Made by a program: the position numbers and the translations under genes. DNA of 64,000 bases from Carboxylicivirga longa (GTDB lineage Bacteria > Bacteroidota > Bacteroidia > Bacteroidales > Marinilabiliaceae). This document shows positions 35,388 to 44,709 of this stretch, in pieces; the first letter of the stretch is position 1; each line of letters begins with the position of its first letter. The stretch spans positions 248,001 through 312,000 of the forward strand of contig NZ_JBNGOZ010000001.1 in the NCBI RefSeq assembly GCF_050589825.1, read 5' to 3'. Below the pieces are notes generated by a model, which saw only the letters and a program-made list of their open reading frames with translations, was not told the origin of the DNA and searched no databases.

Positions 35388-36143
35388 CTAGATAAGCTGG
35401 GTAAACCAACTCTTAAACTCAGCCGACTTATTTTTACTTACAAAAATTTTTTCCGGTGTCTCAATATTAAGTTGCACCTGCAGGCGGTTATCATAGCGGA
35501 TCAGCATTTCTTTAATACTGTCGCGTGACAGAATGTATTGTTTGTTGGCCCTTATGAAGTCCTTGGGATTAAGGTTGTGAAGAATCTGTTCCAAAGTTTT
35601 TGAATATGGGTAATGCATACCATTCTTCAGGTAGATTTCGGTTACCTTATCTGTGGTATAAAAGCAACTTACTTCATTAATATCAATCGGAATCAGCTTG
35701 TTTTCATCGCGGATCAGCATCTTTGCAATGTAAGTATTAGATGGTGTAAGCTCCTGTTGATTGCTCAGGTACTTGAGTTCATCACCGGGGCTTAATTTTT
35801 TAAACTTTTCAATGGCACCTGCAAGCTCTACGACCTTTATGGGCTTCAGCAGGTAATCAATACTATTCACTTTAAACGCGTCAATGGCATAAGCATCATA
35901 GGCAGTAGTAAAGATGATGGGTATCTCAATGGTAATGTGTTGGAAAATGGTAAATGCATTGCCGTCCGACAAGTGAATATCCATCATAATCAATTCAGGT
36001 GTTTCATTGGTGCTTAGCCAGTTGATGGTTTGCCGGATGCTTTCTGTATTGCCAATAATTTTAATAGATGAATCAATGCTTTTCAGTATCGTGGCCAGGT
36101 TTTCAAAGGCCACGGTTTCATCTTCTACAATTAATACTTTCAT
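35388..36143 (-). CDS. LytTR-family response regulator
   Basis: A 251-residue regulator with an N-terminal receiver (acidic cluster at VEDE, phosphoacceptor D55 in IMMDIHLSDG, TTAYD, and lysine in LLKPI) and a C-terminal LytTR DNA-binding domain (about 145-250, with NEVSCFYTTDKVTEIYLKNG and FIRANKQYILS). It starts 3 bases after the histidine kinase gene, its obvious partner. The pair lies at the downstream end of the long minus-strand operon with only a 24-base gap, so it may be transcribed with it and feed back on it. Confidence 0.93.
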   Translation of the reverse strand: MKVLIVEDETVAFENLATILKSIDSSIKIIGNTESIRQTINWLSTNETPELIMMDIHLSDGNAFTIFQHITIEIPIIFTTAYDAYAIDAFKVNSIDYLLKPIKVVELAGAIEKFKKLSPGDELKYLSNQQELTPSNTYIAKMLIRDENKLIPIDINEVSCFYTTDKVTEIYLKNGMHYPYSKTLEQILHNLNPKDFIRANKQYILSRDSIKEMLIRYDNRLQVQLNIETPEKIFVSKNKSAEFKSWFTQLI

Positions 36144-36146
36144 CCT

Positions 36147-37160
36147 TTACTGCTTTAAGGGTAAAATTACAATAAATGTATGACCGTCATTCATTACCCT
36201 TATTTTTTTATTCATCATGATCTGAAAGCGGTTTTCCAGATTTTTGAGCCCGGTGCCGTTGGTATTATCCGGTGAGAGTTTAGGGAATATTGGATTATGA
36301 ATCTCCAGTTCGTTGTTTTCGTTTAGTCTGATTAATACTACCATTTTGTGTTCGCTGTCAATCGTATTGTGAGCAACCACATTATCGATTAGCGGCAAAA
36401 TAGATAAGCTTGGTAGTTTTAAACTTCTTTGGTTTTCTTCAATGTCTATTTGAAAATCCAGCTTATTGGCAAAGCGTACTTCCATTAAATAGCGGAATGA
36501 AGCCACGAATTCCAGTTCTTCTCCCAAGCTTACAAGTCCTTTATTTTCACTGTTTAATATGTACCGGAATATGTCTGAGAGCTTATTCACGAACTCAATT
36601 GTTTTTTCATCATTCCCTTTGCGCACAAGGGCCGTGACACTATTTAGTGAGTTAAAGAAAAAATGCGGATTAATCTGATTGGATAAGGCGCTGCATCGGC
36701 TTTCCAGGTTCTCGATTTTCAATTGTTCGATCTCTTGTTCTTTTTGGCGCTGATCTTTATACATGTGATAAACATGGCCAATGAAGGCAGCCATCAGGCA
36801 TATGAAAAAGAACTGGAAAATAAGGATGCTTCCGAAGCAATCCACAAAGGTGCAATAAGCATAAGAAATGAGCACATAAGCAAGATAGGCAAGCGCGCAA
36901 ATGGCCATGTTTAGCATTAAGCGTCTTCCAAATATGGAGGTAGGTATCTTTTTCAGGTTAATATGAAAGAGAATCCCAGCCAAAATTGTAAAAAATACAA
37001 AGCGAATAATGGCGAAATTGATATGCTTGACACGTTCAATGCCCTCCAGATAACTCAGCTTCCAGGGAAGCTGGGTAAAGTTGGGATAGGTGATAAGCAG
37101 TGCCCCAAGCAGACTGATCAGGATGAGTTTATAGGGATTGTATTTTTGAAAAAAGTTCAT
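36147..37160 (-). CDS. LytS/YehU-type membrane histidine kinase
   Basis: A 337-residue kinase with four predicted membrane helices in the first 140 residues, a short coiled coil, then a His_kinase domain with the phosphoacceptor motif INPHFFFNSLNS near residue 165 and a GHKL ATPase domain (NGTGLKNLENR near 305). The ATPase N-box reads IDNVVAHN, slightly unusual for the family, where IENAxKHG is common. There is no large periplasmic sensor domain, so the signal may be read within the membrane, for example the state of a lipid or quinone. It lies 24 bases after the terminal beta-propeller gene. Confidence 0.9.
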   Translation of the reverse strand: MNFFQKYNPYKLILISLLGALLITYPNFTQLPWKLSYLEGIERVKHINFAIIRFVFFTILAGILFHINLKKIPTSIFGRRLMLNMAICALAYLAYVLISYAYCTFVDCFGSILIFQFFFICLMAAFIGHVYHMYKDQRQKEQEIEQLKIENLESRCSALSNQINPHFFFNSLNSVTALVRKGNDEKTIEFVNKLSDIFRYILNSENKGLVSLGEELEFVASFRYLMEVRFANKLDFQIDIEENQRSLKLPSLSILPLIDNVVAHNTIDSEHKMVVLIRLNENNELEIHNPIFPKLSPDNTNGTGLKNLENRFQIMMNKKIRVMNDGHTFIVILPLKQ

Positions 37161-37184
37161 AGTTGAAAGACGCTTAATGTATAT

Positions 37185-38462
37185 TTATTGACGGATTGAA
37201 TAAGCCATCAGGGCGTTGCCGTGACGAATATATAAAATACCGTTGTTAATTACCGGATGCGCCCAAAAAGGGCCTTCACCTTGGGTGATTCTGAATTCAC
37301 TAATCACATCAAATTTTTCTGGAGAGGCAGGTACTAAGCCCACATAGCCCCTTTTTTCATCATAACAGTAAAGCATATTATCAGCTGCTATAATAGAACC
37401 CTTTCCTTTTCCTTCCCACGGCGTTTCGTATTGGGTTTCACCGGTATTCCAATCTATCGCAACCCAGTTACCTTTTGAGTTATTGAGCCAGTTTGAACCG
37501 TAAATAGTGCCATCCACCAACACGTAGCCGCCGTGATGTGTATCTAAATCCGAGTTCTTCCATAGTTTGCTTACTGATTTTCCATCATCGGCCAATTGCA
37601 ACATATATGAATTGAGGTTATAACCATTGCAGAAGAATATTTTACCGTCTTTAAAAAGCGGGGTGTTGCATGAAATTTTATCCCCGTTTTTAAAGGCAAA
37701 ATCTTCACCCCAATTGCTAAATGCCCATTGTATTTCACCGGTTTCAGGCTGAACACCAAATATGCTTTCACCCCCAATACCTATTATTTGCCTTATTCCA
37801 TTGTGCTCGATCAAAAGAGGAGAAACATAGCTACTTAATTCACCTAAAGATTGGCTCTTCCAAATCAATGCCCCATCTTTTGCATTTAAGGCCACCATGG
37901 TTGTTTGGTCTCCTCCCGGACAAAAAATTACCTTGTTATCAAAAACCAAGGGAGCTTCAGAAGTACCCCATGAGCCTGTTTTTACTTCAAATTGTGCTTT
38001 TCCATCAACCGTCCAGTCGATATCCCCTTTTTTAAGGTCGATGCATACCACTTCACCTTGGCCACTGATTACATAGGCCTTTTTATTCACAACGGTAGGT
38101 GTTGTTCTGGTGTCCGGGTACGATTTGTTCCAGGCATTTCCGTATTCGATGGAGTAGATCTTTTCACCTTTAAGTGTATAGGCCGAGAAGATTTCCTTTG
38201 TTTCATCTTCATTCATTCCGGTGAGGTACAAGCGATCTTCCACAATTACCGGGGAAGACCATCCTTTGCCGGCATCCAGTGTTTCCCATAGTAATTCGGG
38301 GCCTTCAGCTGCCCACTCTTTTAATAATTCGGTATCCGGATAGGTGCCATCACGGTTAGGACCGCGCCAGCCGTGTTGGTTTTGTGCCACTGCAGGTTGC
38401 AAGGCCAAATAGCAAGCTATAAATGCTATCAGCTTGAATTTTAGTTTGTTCATTGTTTTCAT
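37185..38462 (-). CDS. Exported PQQ-repeat beta-propeller protein
   Basis: A 425-residue secreted protein with a signal peptide (LALQPAVAQ) and about seven PQQ-like/BamB-like blades, each with a DGxxxW or GxxxW turn (AKDGALIWKS, PETGEIQWAF). It is a clear paralogue of the gene at 54468: both open with WRG and end WAHPVI, LYxRHG and LMAY. The frame is open to 38762, but the extra N-terminal part overlaps the glycosyltransferase gene; the ATG at 38462 gives the signal peptide and a 13-base gap. True PQQ binding is not implied. Such propellers may bind partner proteins or periplasmic redox components. Confidence 0.85.
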   Translation of the reverse strand: MKTMNKLKFKLIAFIACYLALQPAVAQNQHGWRGPNRDGTYPDTELLKEWAAEGPELLWETLDAGKGWSSPVIVEDRLYLTGMNEDETKEIFSAYTLKGEKIYSIEYGNAWNKSYPDTRTTPTVVNKKAYVISGQGEVVCIDLKKGDIDWTVDGKAQFEVKTGSWGTSEAPLVFDNKVIFCPGGDQTTMVALNAKDGALIWKSQSLGELSSYVSPLLIEHNGIRQIIGIGGESIFGVQPETGEIQWAFSNWGEDFAFKNGDKISCNTPLFKDGKIFFCNGYNLNSYMLQLADDGKSVSKLWKNSDLDTHHGGYVLVDGTIYGSNWLNNSKGNWVAIDWNTGETQYETPWEGKGKGSIIAADNMLYCYDEKRGYVGLVPASPEKFDVISEFRITQGEGPFWAHPVINNGILYIRHGNALMAYSIRQ

Positions 38463-38475
38463 AGTGTCTGCGTTG

Positions 38476-39747
38476 TTAGTCATTATTAATGGTTTGTTTG
38501 TAGATTTCCTGTAGTTGGGCGGCCAGTACCTCATGGTTGTATACCTGACTGGCTCTCTCTTTTGCTTTTGATGTAGTTTCCTTGTAGAGAATCTGATTAT
38601 TAAGGAGTTTTTCCAGTGCCTCGGCCAGTTTATCTGGTGTGTTGGGTTGGTATAAAAGGCCTGCATCTCCAATGATTTCCGGAAAGGAGCCGGTGGAAGG
38701 AGCCACGGCAGGTACACCCGATGCGAAGGCTTCGCACAGATATAAGCCCACACCTTCCTCAAAAGTGAGGGGCACGGAAATGACCGAGATGGAGCTGTAA
38801 AACGCGGAATGGTGAGTCATCGAATAATCATCCTGGAATTCCACGTCGCTCATCACCGGTGCCAGAATTTGCCTTACTTCCTTCACAAATTGCTTGTCAT
38901 GATCTGTGTATCCGCCGCCTATTTTAAGTTTGAGGTCGGGAATGGTGTTTTTCTTTTTCAGGTTTACGAAAGCCCTGGCCAGAATATGGAGTCCGTTGTC
39001 TTTGTTCAGGCGGTAATAATATCCGATTACTTTAGTTCCGTGTGCTTCCGATTCTGTGTAATTACTGAGGTTAACACCCGGGTACACTACTTCAATATCT
39101 ATGGCATTTGGTAACCTTTCTTCTGCTATTTTCTTATAGAATTTACTGGTAGTTACCAAGCGATCTACGTAGCGAAGGTTCTCATTAATGCTGTTCCAGG
39201 CCCGGCGGGCATACTTTTCTTTCATACTGTCAATCCATACCTCCTCATCCTGCAACGAGCACACCACCGGCGTATCCATTTTGTTTTTTATCGCTTTGGC
39301 TATACCAATGAGTAAGGAGCTTGACAAATGGATAATATCCGGTTTTTCATCCTGGCTTAACCAGGCAAGCAGGCGTTTTACTTCTTTCTGAAACACCGGG
39401 TCATCGCCATGTATCATCGATAGGGTCATGCCCTCCATACCTTTGGCAGAAGTGGTGCCCGACAGGGAAGAAGCCATCTTAAGCATGGAATCTGATGCTG
39501 TGAATCGCTCCAGCCACTTCGGCATGGTGATGCGTTTGAATAATTTCTGTGCCAGGTAATAGCTTGTAGCCGGAAAGAAGATCGGACTTTTCGTATGAAA
39601 AGCATGTTTATTCAGGGGCAGGTACAGTGGAACAATAATCACCTCATGTCCCTGTTTTTGCAAGGCGGAGGCTTGCAGATTATCGCGCATGCAATTGCCG
39701 CAATAAAACGAATCACCAACTCCTGGAATAATAAAGACAACCTTCAT
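38476..39747 (-). CDS. GT4-like glycosyltransferase
   Basis: A 423-residue GT-B glycosyltransferase. It has an N-terminal GVGDSFYCGNCMRD segment in place of the more common glycine-rich loop, and the C-terminal donor-binding part has TFEEGVGLYLCEAFASGVPAVA with the EEGxGLxLxEA motif of family GT4. The CGNC cysteine pair near the acceptor site is unusual. It should transfer a sugar from a nucleotide-sugar to a lipid or other acceptor in the cytoplasm. It starts 1 base from the permease stop; an open frame to 39786 would overlap that gene. In this operon a terpenoid or other lipid acceptor is possible but unproven. Confidence 0.85.
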   Translation of the reverse strand: MKVVFIIPGVGDSFYCGNCMRDNLQASALQKQGHEVIIVPLYLPLNKHAFHTKSPIFFPATSYYLAQKLFKRITMPKWLERFTASDSMLKMASSLSGTTSAKGMEGMTLSMIHGDDPVFQKEVKRLLAWLSQDEKPDIIHLSSSLLIGIAKAIKNKMDTPVVCSLQDEEVWIDSMKEKYARRAWNSINENLRYVDRLVTTSKFYKKIAEERLPNAIDIEVVYPGVNLSNYTESEAHGTKVIGYYYRLNKDNGLHILARAFVNLKKKNTIPDLKLKIGGGYTDHDKQFVKEVRQILAPVMSDVEFQDDYSMTHHSAFYSSISVISVPLTFEEGVGLYLCEAFASGVPAVAPSTGSFPEIIGDAGLLYQPNTPDKLAEALEKLLNNQILYKETTSKAKERASQVYNHEVLAAQLQEIYKQTINND

Positions 39748-39748
39748 T

Positions 39749-42700
39749 TTACTTATAATTTCGTTGAACTTCAAGTTTAACCACACGGCTTATAAAAAGA
39801 AGTGTAAAAAGCATGAATAAACCTGTCAGAATCAGGGCGGTGATCCAGACTGATAAGCTGACATGGACGTAATTGGTGCCAATGCTGATCACGGCACTGA
39901 TCAATCCGGTTACAATAGCATAAAGGGGCACCGGAATATTTTCACGGAATAGTATGCCTTCCGTTTTTTGTTTACTGAAACCCAACCGGGCATACATCTC
40001 AATTTCGTGCTGCCGTACATTCAGGTTTTTACGGATAACAATCACGAAGCCCATGATACCAATGAGCAGACCGATTCCGCCTAATGTCATGAAAATCGTC
40101 AGATAAGTATCGGTAACTGTATTAAATTGAGCCAGCCTTTCGTGGGTTGTGTTAATCCTTATTCCATACTCGTACATAGCCTGCGACAGGATTGTTTTTG
40201 TTTCACTAATTGCATCCTGCTTTGTGTTTAACAGGAAGACTTCACTTCCGGTAATATCCGGCCATATCTGAGAAAAGAGGGCTTTGTCCATCAAAACATG
40301 TCCCTGAAAGATGGTATTGGGCAAGGTGCCCACAAGTTGAGCGGCCACTTTCTGACCCTTATTACTCGTGTAGTATAAGGTATCGCCCAGGTTTTTCACC
40401 AGGCTCCATTGCAGTACAGTGGCATCCACCAATAGGGGGTATACATTATTTTTTGCTTGTTGTAAGTATTTTAGCAGTCCGTCCTTATCCACTTCATAGA
40501 TGTTATCAGTAAGGCCAAGCTCACTTTCAAACAGCTGATGCATATCTACACCCAATACCGTGGGGGTACTCACCTTATTAAGGTTCAGGCAGCTGGCTTC
40601 ATCCGCCTTGTATCGAAGGCATTGAAGAACTTGCGGGTTACCGGATAATCCTAATAAATTCAGTTTTTCTTTGCCCTCTACCGTATTCATGTTATGGTAC
40701 ACCGGGATAGTGCTCTCGCACCATAAATCATAGCCTCCGGTAGCCTGCGTAAGCTTCGACGAATTGTTAAAATCCTGCCGGTTTAAGCCTACAGAGAATA
40801 CAATGAATATACCGGTGGCCAGCGAAAGGTACGATAGCACAGCCTGCTTTTTATTGGCCAACAGCGAACGCCAGGTCAGGTTCTTCAGTTTAATTCCCTT
40901 CCTTGTTACGCCACCTCTTTTACATACTTGATATTCGCCCCACAATGCAAAAGTAAGCATCAGCATGACACCGGTGAGGGTGAAGAGTGCTATAGAACTA
41001 ATGAAGAACAGGTTGTAAACGGCAATGATTATAGTTAGTGTAGTGTTTGCGATCAACAGTGTTTTTTTCATCAGGAGGGATGAAGGCCTGGATTTGACTG
41101 AAGGCACTTTCTTCTTCAGGTGTCTGGAAATAACACGATGTAGCACAAGCAGGGAAGCGACAATGCCCACCACAAAGGCCATTACGAGGGTAAACACATT
41201 TGAATATACCGAAAGGCCACTCGTATGTGTTGCACCCGACCAAAATGTATTTAAAAGCCAGATGATGAGCGTGGTATATAATAAGCCTGTGACAACGCCG
41301 GTGATTGACGCAAAAACGGTCACCGGAGCTGATTCCATCCATAACAGGTGGCTGATGCGTTTAGTGGTGTAGCCAAGTGCTTTTAATAATTCAAGTTCCG
41401 CTTTTCGCTTGTAAATCATTTCAGACAGTGGCACAATCATAAGCAGAATAGCCCCCAGAATAATGAAAAAGCCCAGGGCTAAGAATAAGCCGGCAAAATC
41501 AACCCCGTTATTTGCCGCATACATCCCGGAGGCTCTCGGATGAACTACCTGCACGCCAAACAAGGAGGCATTCAATGCTGATAGAACTGGCTTTTCTCCG
41601 GTAATGCGAACGCCCGTGGCATAGCCGTAGTTGTTGCCCCATAAATGTTCTACAGCCTCATAAGGTAAAATGGCTTTGGATGTAGAATGGTACAGCTCCC
41701 AATATTTTTCATCCTCTTCGGTGATCAGATCCATGTTAATGGGCAGGTCGCTGTCCCATGATGTGCAGGATTCCACATCTGAAATGCCGGGAAAGTTAGC
41801 GCTTAATGTGCTATCCTGTAACAGGCTTTCAAGGGGTACTATTTGCTTGACCTTTAAAAGTAAGGAATCATTCACCAGTGTTTTAAAATCCGTGGAAGTA
41901 AAAAAGCTAATAGATACCTTATCGCCCACCTCTGCGTTTAATCGTTTTGCCGAATAATCCGATAAAATCACTTCATCAGACAGTAACTTTTGTCCCTGAT
42001 ATTTATCCATGGCTGTGACAAAAGAGTAGGGGATGGATTGCGATTCCAGGCTGATGGAGTTACTCAGGTAGGAATAAATCCGGTTTATTTCGGGATTGGT
42101 CTGGCCAAGTACTTTTAGTACCTCGTATTGTAAAAACACCCGGTCTGAAATTAATTCGGAATATCCGTTTTTGGTGTGTACAGAAAGTCCTGATAGCGCA
42201 TAGTGCCAGGCACTATTGATTTCCTCCGCTTCGATTATTCTGTCCGTCATAATCAGGTTGACCTTTCCGGGCACTTCCATTGTTTTTGCTAATTCATGGC
42301 GGTTTACAAAGATATTCAGGGGGAGCTGCTGCTCATTGAGCAAGCTGACATTTCCACCCGATTTAGCTTCCAGAATGCCCTGATGCTCCAGTCTCAGACT
42401 TGTAGTATATGTTTCAGTTACAAACAAAGCGCCCGAAGGCACAAGACCTGTTGCCGGCAAGCGTAGCACGATGGATTCGTTTTGCGTCAGCTTCAGCTCA
42501 TCTGCTAAGGCCGGGTTAATCATTGCCTGACCTTTACTCAGATTCAGGTCATCCACTCCCCATACCATGACTGGAATGAGGCTTCCGTTTCGCGCGATAA
42601 AGCCATTGCTTAAAAGGATACCCCTGGCGGAAGACTTAAATACTGGGTCTTTAATAAAGGATTCTTCCAGGTAACTATTATGGGCAAAGATGACTGTTTC

Positions 42701-42871
42701 CGTATCACCCAGTCGTTCAGAAACCTGATTTAGCAGACTGCTGCGCACCGAATCGCCAATCACCAGGCTTCCGGCAATCACGGCCACAGATATGAGCACG
42801 GCCAAACCCACCAGTTTAAAATAAGGGGCAAAGAAACGGATGTTCTTTTTTATGAGGTCGCTGGTTTTCAA
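39749..42871 (-). CDS. Large FtsX-family ABC permease
   Basis: A 1040-residue permease with two FtsX units. An N-terminal membrane helix (about 17-37) precedes a long periplasmic domain, three or four helices at about 455-590, a helix pair near 630-670, a second anchor helix, a second periplasmic domain, and three C-terminal helices at about 945-1035. Size and layout match YbbP-like and MacB/LolCE-related permeases that move lipids or act mechanically on periplasmic partners. Its start overlaps the ATPase stop by 4 bases, so both proteins form one transporter. No membrane-fusion protein gene is next to it. Confidence 0.9.
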   Translation of the reverse strand: MKTSDLIKKNIRFFAPYFKLVGLAVLISVAVIAGSLVIGDSVRSSLLNQVSERLGDTETVIFAHNSYLEESFIKDPVFKSSARGILLSNGFIARNGSLIPVMVWGVDDLNLSKGQAMINPALADELKLTQNESIVLRLPATGLVPSGALFVTETYTTSLRLEHQGILEAKSGGNVSLLNEQQLPLNIFVNRHELAKTMEVPGKVNLIMTDRIIEAEEINSAWHYALSGLSVHTKNGYSELISDRVFLQYEVLKVLGQTNPEINRIYSYLSNSISLESQSIPYSFVTAMDKYQGQKLLSDEVILSDYSAKRLNAEVGDKVSISFFTSTDFKTLVNDSLLLKVKQIVPLESLLQDSTLSANFPGISDVESCTSWDSDLPINMDLITEEDEKYWELYHSTSKAILPYEAVEHLWGNNYGYATGVRITGEKPVLSALNASLFGVQVVHPRASGMYAANNGVDFAGLFLALGFFIILGAILLMIVPLSEMIYKRKAELELLKALGYTTKRISHLLWMESAPVTVFASITGVVTGLLYTTLIIWLLNTFWSGATHTSGLSVYSNVFTLVMAFVVGIVASLLVLHRVISRHLKKKVPSVKSRPSSLLMKKTLLIANTTLTIIIAVYNLFFISSIALFTLTGVMLMLTFALWGEYQVCKRGGVTRKGIKLKNLTWRSLLANKKQAVLSYLSLATGIFIVFSVGLNRQDFNNSSKLTQATGGYDLWCESTIPVYHNMNTVEGKEKLNLLGLSGNPQVLQCLRYKADEASCLNLNKVSTPTVLGVDMHQLFESELGLTDNIYEVDKDGLLKYLQQAKNNVYPLLVDATVLQWSLVKNLGDTLYYTSNKGQKVAAQLVGTLPNTIFQGHVLMDKALFSQIWPDITGSEVFLLNTKQDAISETKTILSQAMYEYGIRINTTHERLAQFNTVTDTYLTIFMTLGGIGLLIGIMGFVIVIRKNLNVRQHEIEMYARLGFSKQKTEGILFRENIPVPLYAIVTGLISAVISIGTNYVHVSLSVWITALILTGLFMLFTLLFISRVVKLEVQRNYK

Positions 42872-43536
42872 TTTAGTATCCCATTTTTAAGTGTTACAGT
42901 TTTTTTCGCCGCCTTGGCCACTTCTTCGGAATGTGTTACCATAAGGATGGTGGTATTCAACCTTTGGTTAATCTCAGAAAGTAAGGCTACTATGTTAAGG
43001 GCATTTTCCATATCCAGCTGTCCGGTGGGCTCGTCGGCCAGCAGAATAGCCGGTTTCATAACTAAGGCACGGCAAAGTGCCACGCGGCTGGATTCGCCGC
43101 CCGAAAGCTGAGCCGGGTATTGATTGGCCACCTGTTCAATTCGTGTGATTTTCATCAGTGTATGGGCATAATCCATATAGGATTGCGGTGCTTGGGAATG
43201 ATAGGCCAACACGGGCAACAGTATATTCTCAAGTGCCGAATATTGGGGCAGTAGGCGATGATCCTGAAACATAAAGCCGATCTTTTCGTTGCGCAGTTTA
43301 TGCAGGTTGGTGTGGGTGTTGATCTCCGCACCATCCAGTAGGTATGAGCCTTTTTCGGCCATCAGCAGGGTGCCCAAAATAGAAAGCAGCGTCGTTTTGC
43401 CGGAGCCGGAAGCACCTTTTACTGCTATGAAATCACCTTTGTTTACTTCCAGGTTCACGCCTTTCAGAACCTCATTAAGATTATTGTCACCGTCCGGATA
43501 GCTTTTGTATATCTTATTTAACTTTAATATGCTCAT
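42868..43536 (-). CDS. LolD/YbbA-like ABC ATPase
   Basis: A 222-residue ATPase with Walker A GASGSGKTT, signature LSGGESSR and Walker B ILLADEPTGQLD, plus the H-loop THSEE. It is the short single-domain form that pairs with FtsX-type permeases. The ATG at 43536 (MSILKLNKIYKSY) is chosen; the longer open frame to 43566 overlaps the propeller gene upstream. It is coupled by ATGA overlap to the permease gene. Confidence 0.93.
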   Translation of the reverse strand: MSILKLNKIYKSYPDGDNNLNEVLKGVNLEVNKGDFIAVKGASGSGKTTLLSILGTLLMAEKGSYLLDGAEINTHTNLHKLRNEKIGFMFQDHRLLPQYSALENILLPVLAYHSQAPQSYMDYAHTLMKITRIEQVANQYPAQLSGGESSRVALCRALVMKPAILLADEPTGQLDMENALNIVALLSEINQRLNTTILMVTHSEEVAKAAKKTVTLKNGILN

Positions 43537-43540
43537 TGTG

Positions 43541-44698
43541 TTACGGTATTTTTTGTTGTGTACCAAAGCAGAAAAGCGTGCCTTTGGTGGTTAATATCAT
43601 AAAATGATCGGATATTACGGCGGGAGAAGCCACAATCTGCTCGCCTGTGTCATATTCCCAAAGGAGTTCACCTGTTTTATTGTCCAGGATTGATACAAGT
43701 CCATCTTTGGTGCACACAATTAGTTTGTTGCGGCAAACCACCGGGGCACTGTCGCCCACATTGCCTTTCAGCATATACCTGAAATTGGTTTTACCTGTTT
43801 CCCGATCGATGGATAAGAGGTGACGATCGCCGGCGTACACATAAACACTTTTGTAACTCACCGCAGGAATGGACACAAAGGATTCGTTATCGGTCTCGGG
43901 TTCTCTGATTTTTTTGGATCCTTGGATCATGCCCTCCGATAGTATAATCTCATAAACATTGCCAGTATAGTCGCCCACATAAGCGTATTTACCCATGATG
44001 GCCGGCGAGGAGGGAAGGTAGGCATCCAGCAGCAGGGAATCGCTGGGGACTCCCGTTTGGCAATTGATAATGCGCAACCAGGCATCACAGCCCCCAAACA
44101 GCACATGCTTGCCTTTGATTGCAGCCGCGCCGTTAATGTAATAGCCCGATTCAATTTTACTGATGAGTTGGCCATTCTCGTGATCCAGACAGTAAAAATA
44201 ATTGTCGTAGCTGCCAAAGCAAATACTTGCCTTATTTTTAAATCGTGCCATGTTGGGCGAGGCAGAGATCTGGCCCAGTGTTTCAAAGTTCCATACCGTG
44301 TCTTTATCAGCCAATGACAGCGCTGTTAAGTAGCCGTCAATACGACCGATGTACAAGATGGAATCGTGAATCATTGGGGTGGCCTCCACCGCAGTATTCA
44401 GGTTATAGGAGAAGCTCAGTTTGCCGTTAATATCCACTCCGTTGATTTGTCCTTTACGGTCGCACCAGTAGGTAGTGCCATTATCAATTACCGGAGATGA
44501 AACGGTTCGTTTGCCCCCCTTGTATGTCCACAGTAAAACAGGTTTTTCCGGTAAGTATTTCTCCACATACCCATTCAATCGAGGATTAGCTCTGAAGAGT
44601 TTCCAGTTCAGGTCATCCACCGATGCCTCACCATCGGATTGGTGCTTGCAGGCGACGAAAGTCATCAGGATTAATCCAATACAGATTAAACGGTTCAT
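43541..44698 (-). CDS. PQQ-repeat beta-propeller lipoprotein
   Basis: A 385-residue lipoprotein (lipobox LMTFVACKHQ) made of repeated propeller blades with DxxxGxxxW turns (DKDTVWNFET, NKTGELLWEYD) and recurring SPVI or SPAV strings. It resembles BamB-type and PQQ-like proteins. Lipid anchoring places it on the periplasmic face of a membrane. It lies between the ABC ATPase gene and the NuoG-like gene, 4 and 11 bases away, so it is co-transcribed with both. Confidence 0.88.
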   Translation of the reverse strand: MNRLICIGLILMTFVACKHQSDGEASVDDLNWKLFRANPRLNGYVEKYLPEKPVLLWTYKGGKRTVSSPVIDNGTTYWCDRKGQINGVDINGKLSFSYNLNTAVEATPMIHDSILYIGRIDGYLTALSLADKDTVWNFETLGQISASPNMARFKNKASICFGSYDNYFYCLDHENGQLISKIESGYYINGAAAIKGKHVLFGGCDAWLRIINCQTGVPSDSLLLDAYLPSSPAIMGKYAYVGDYTGNVYEIILSEGMIQGSKKIREPETDNESFVSIPAVSYKSVYVYAGDRHLLSIDRETGKTNFRYMLKGNVGDSAPVVCRNKLIVCTKDGLVSILDNKTGELLWEYDTGEQIVASPAVISDHFMILTTKGTLFCFGTQQKIP

Positions 44699-44709
44699 AT
44701 TACTCAGTT

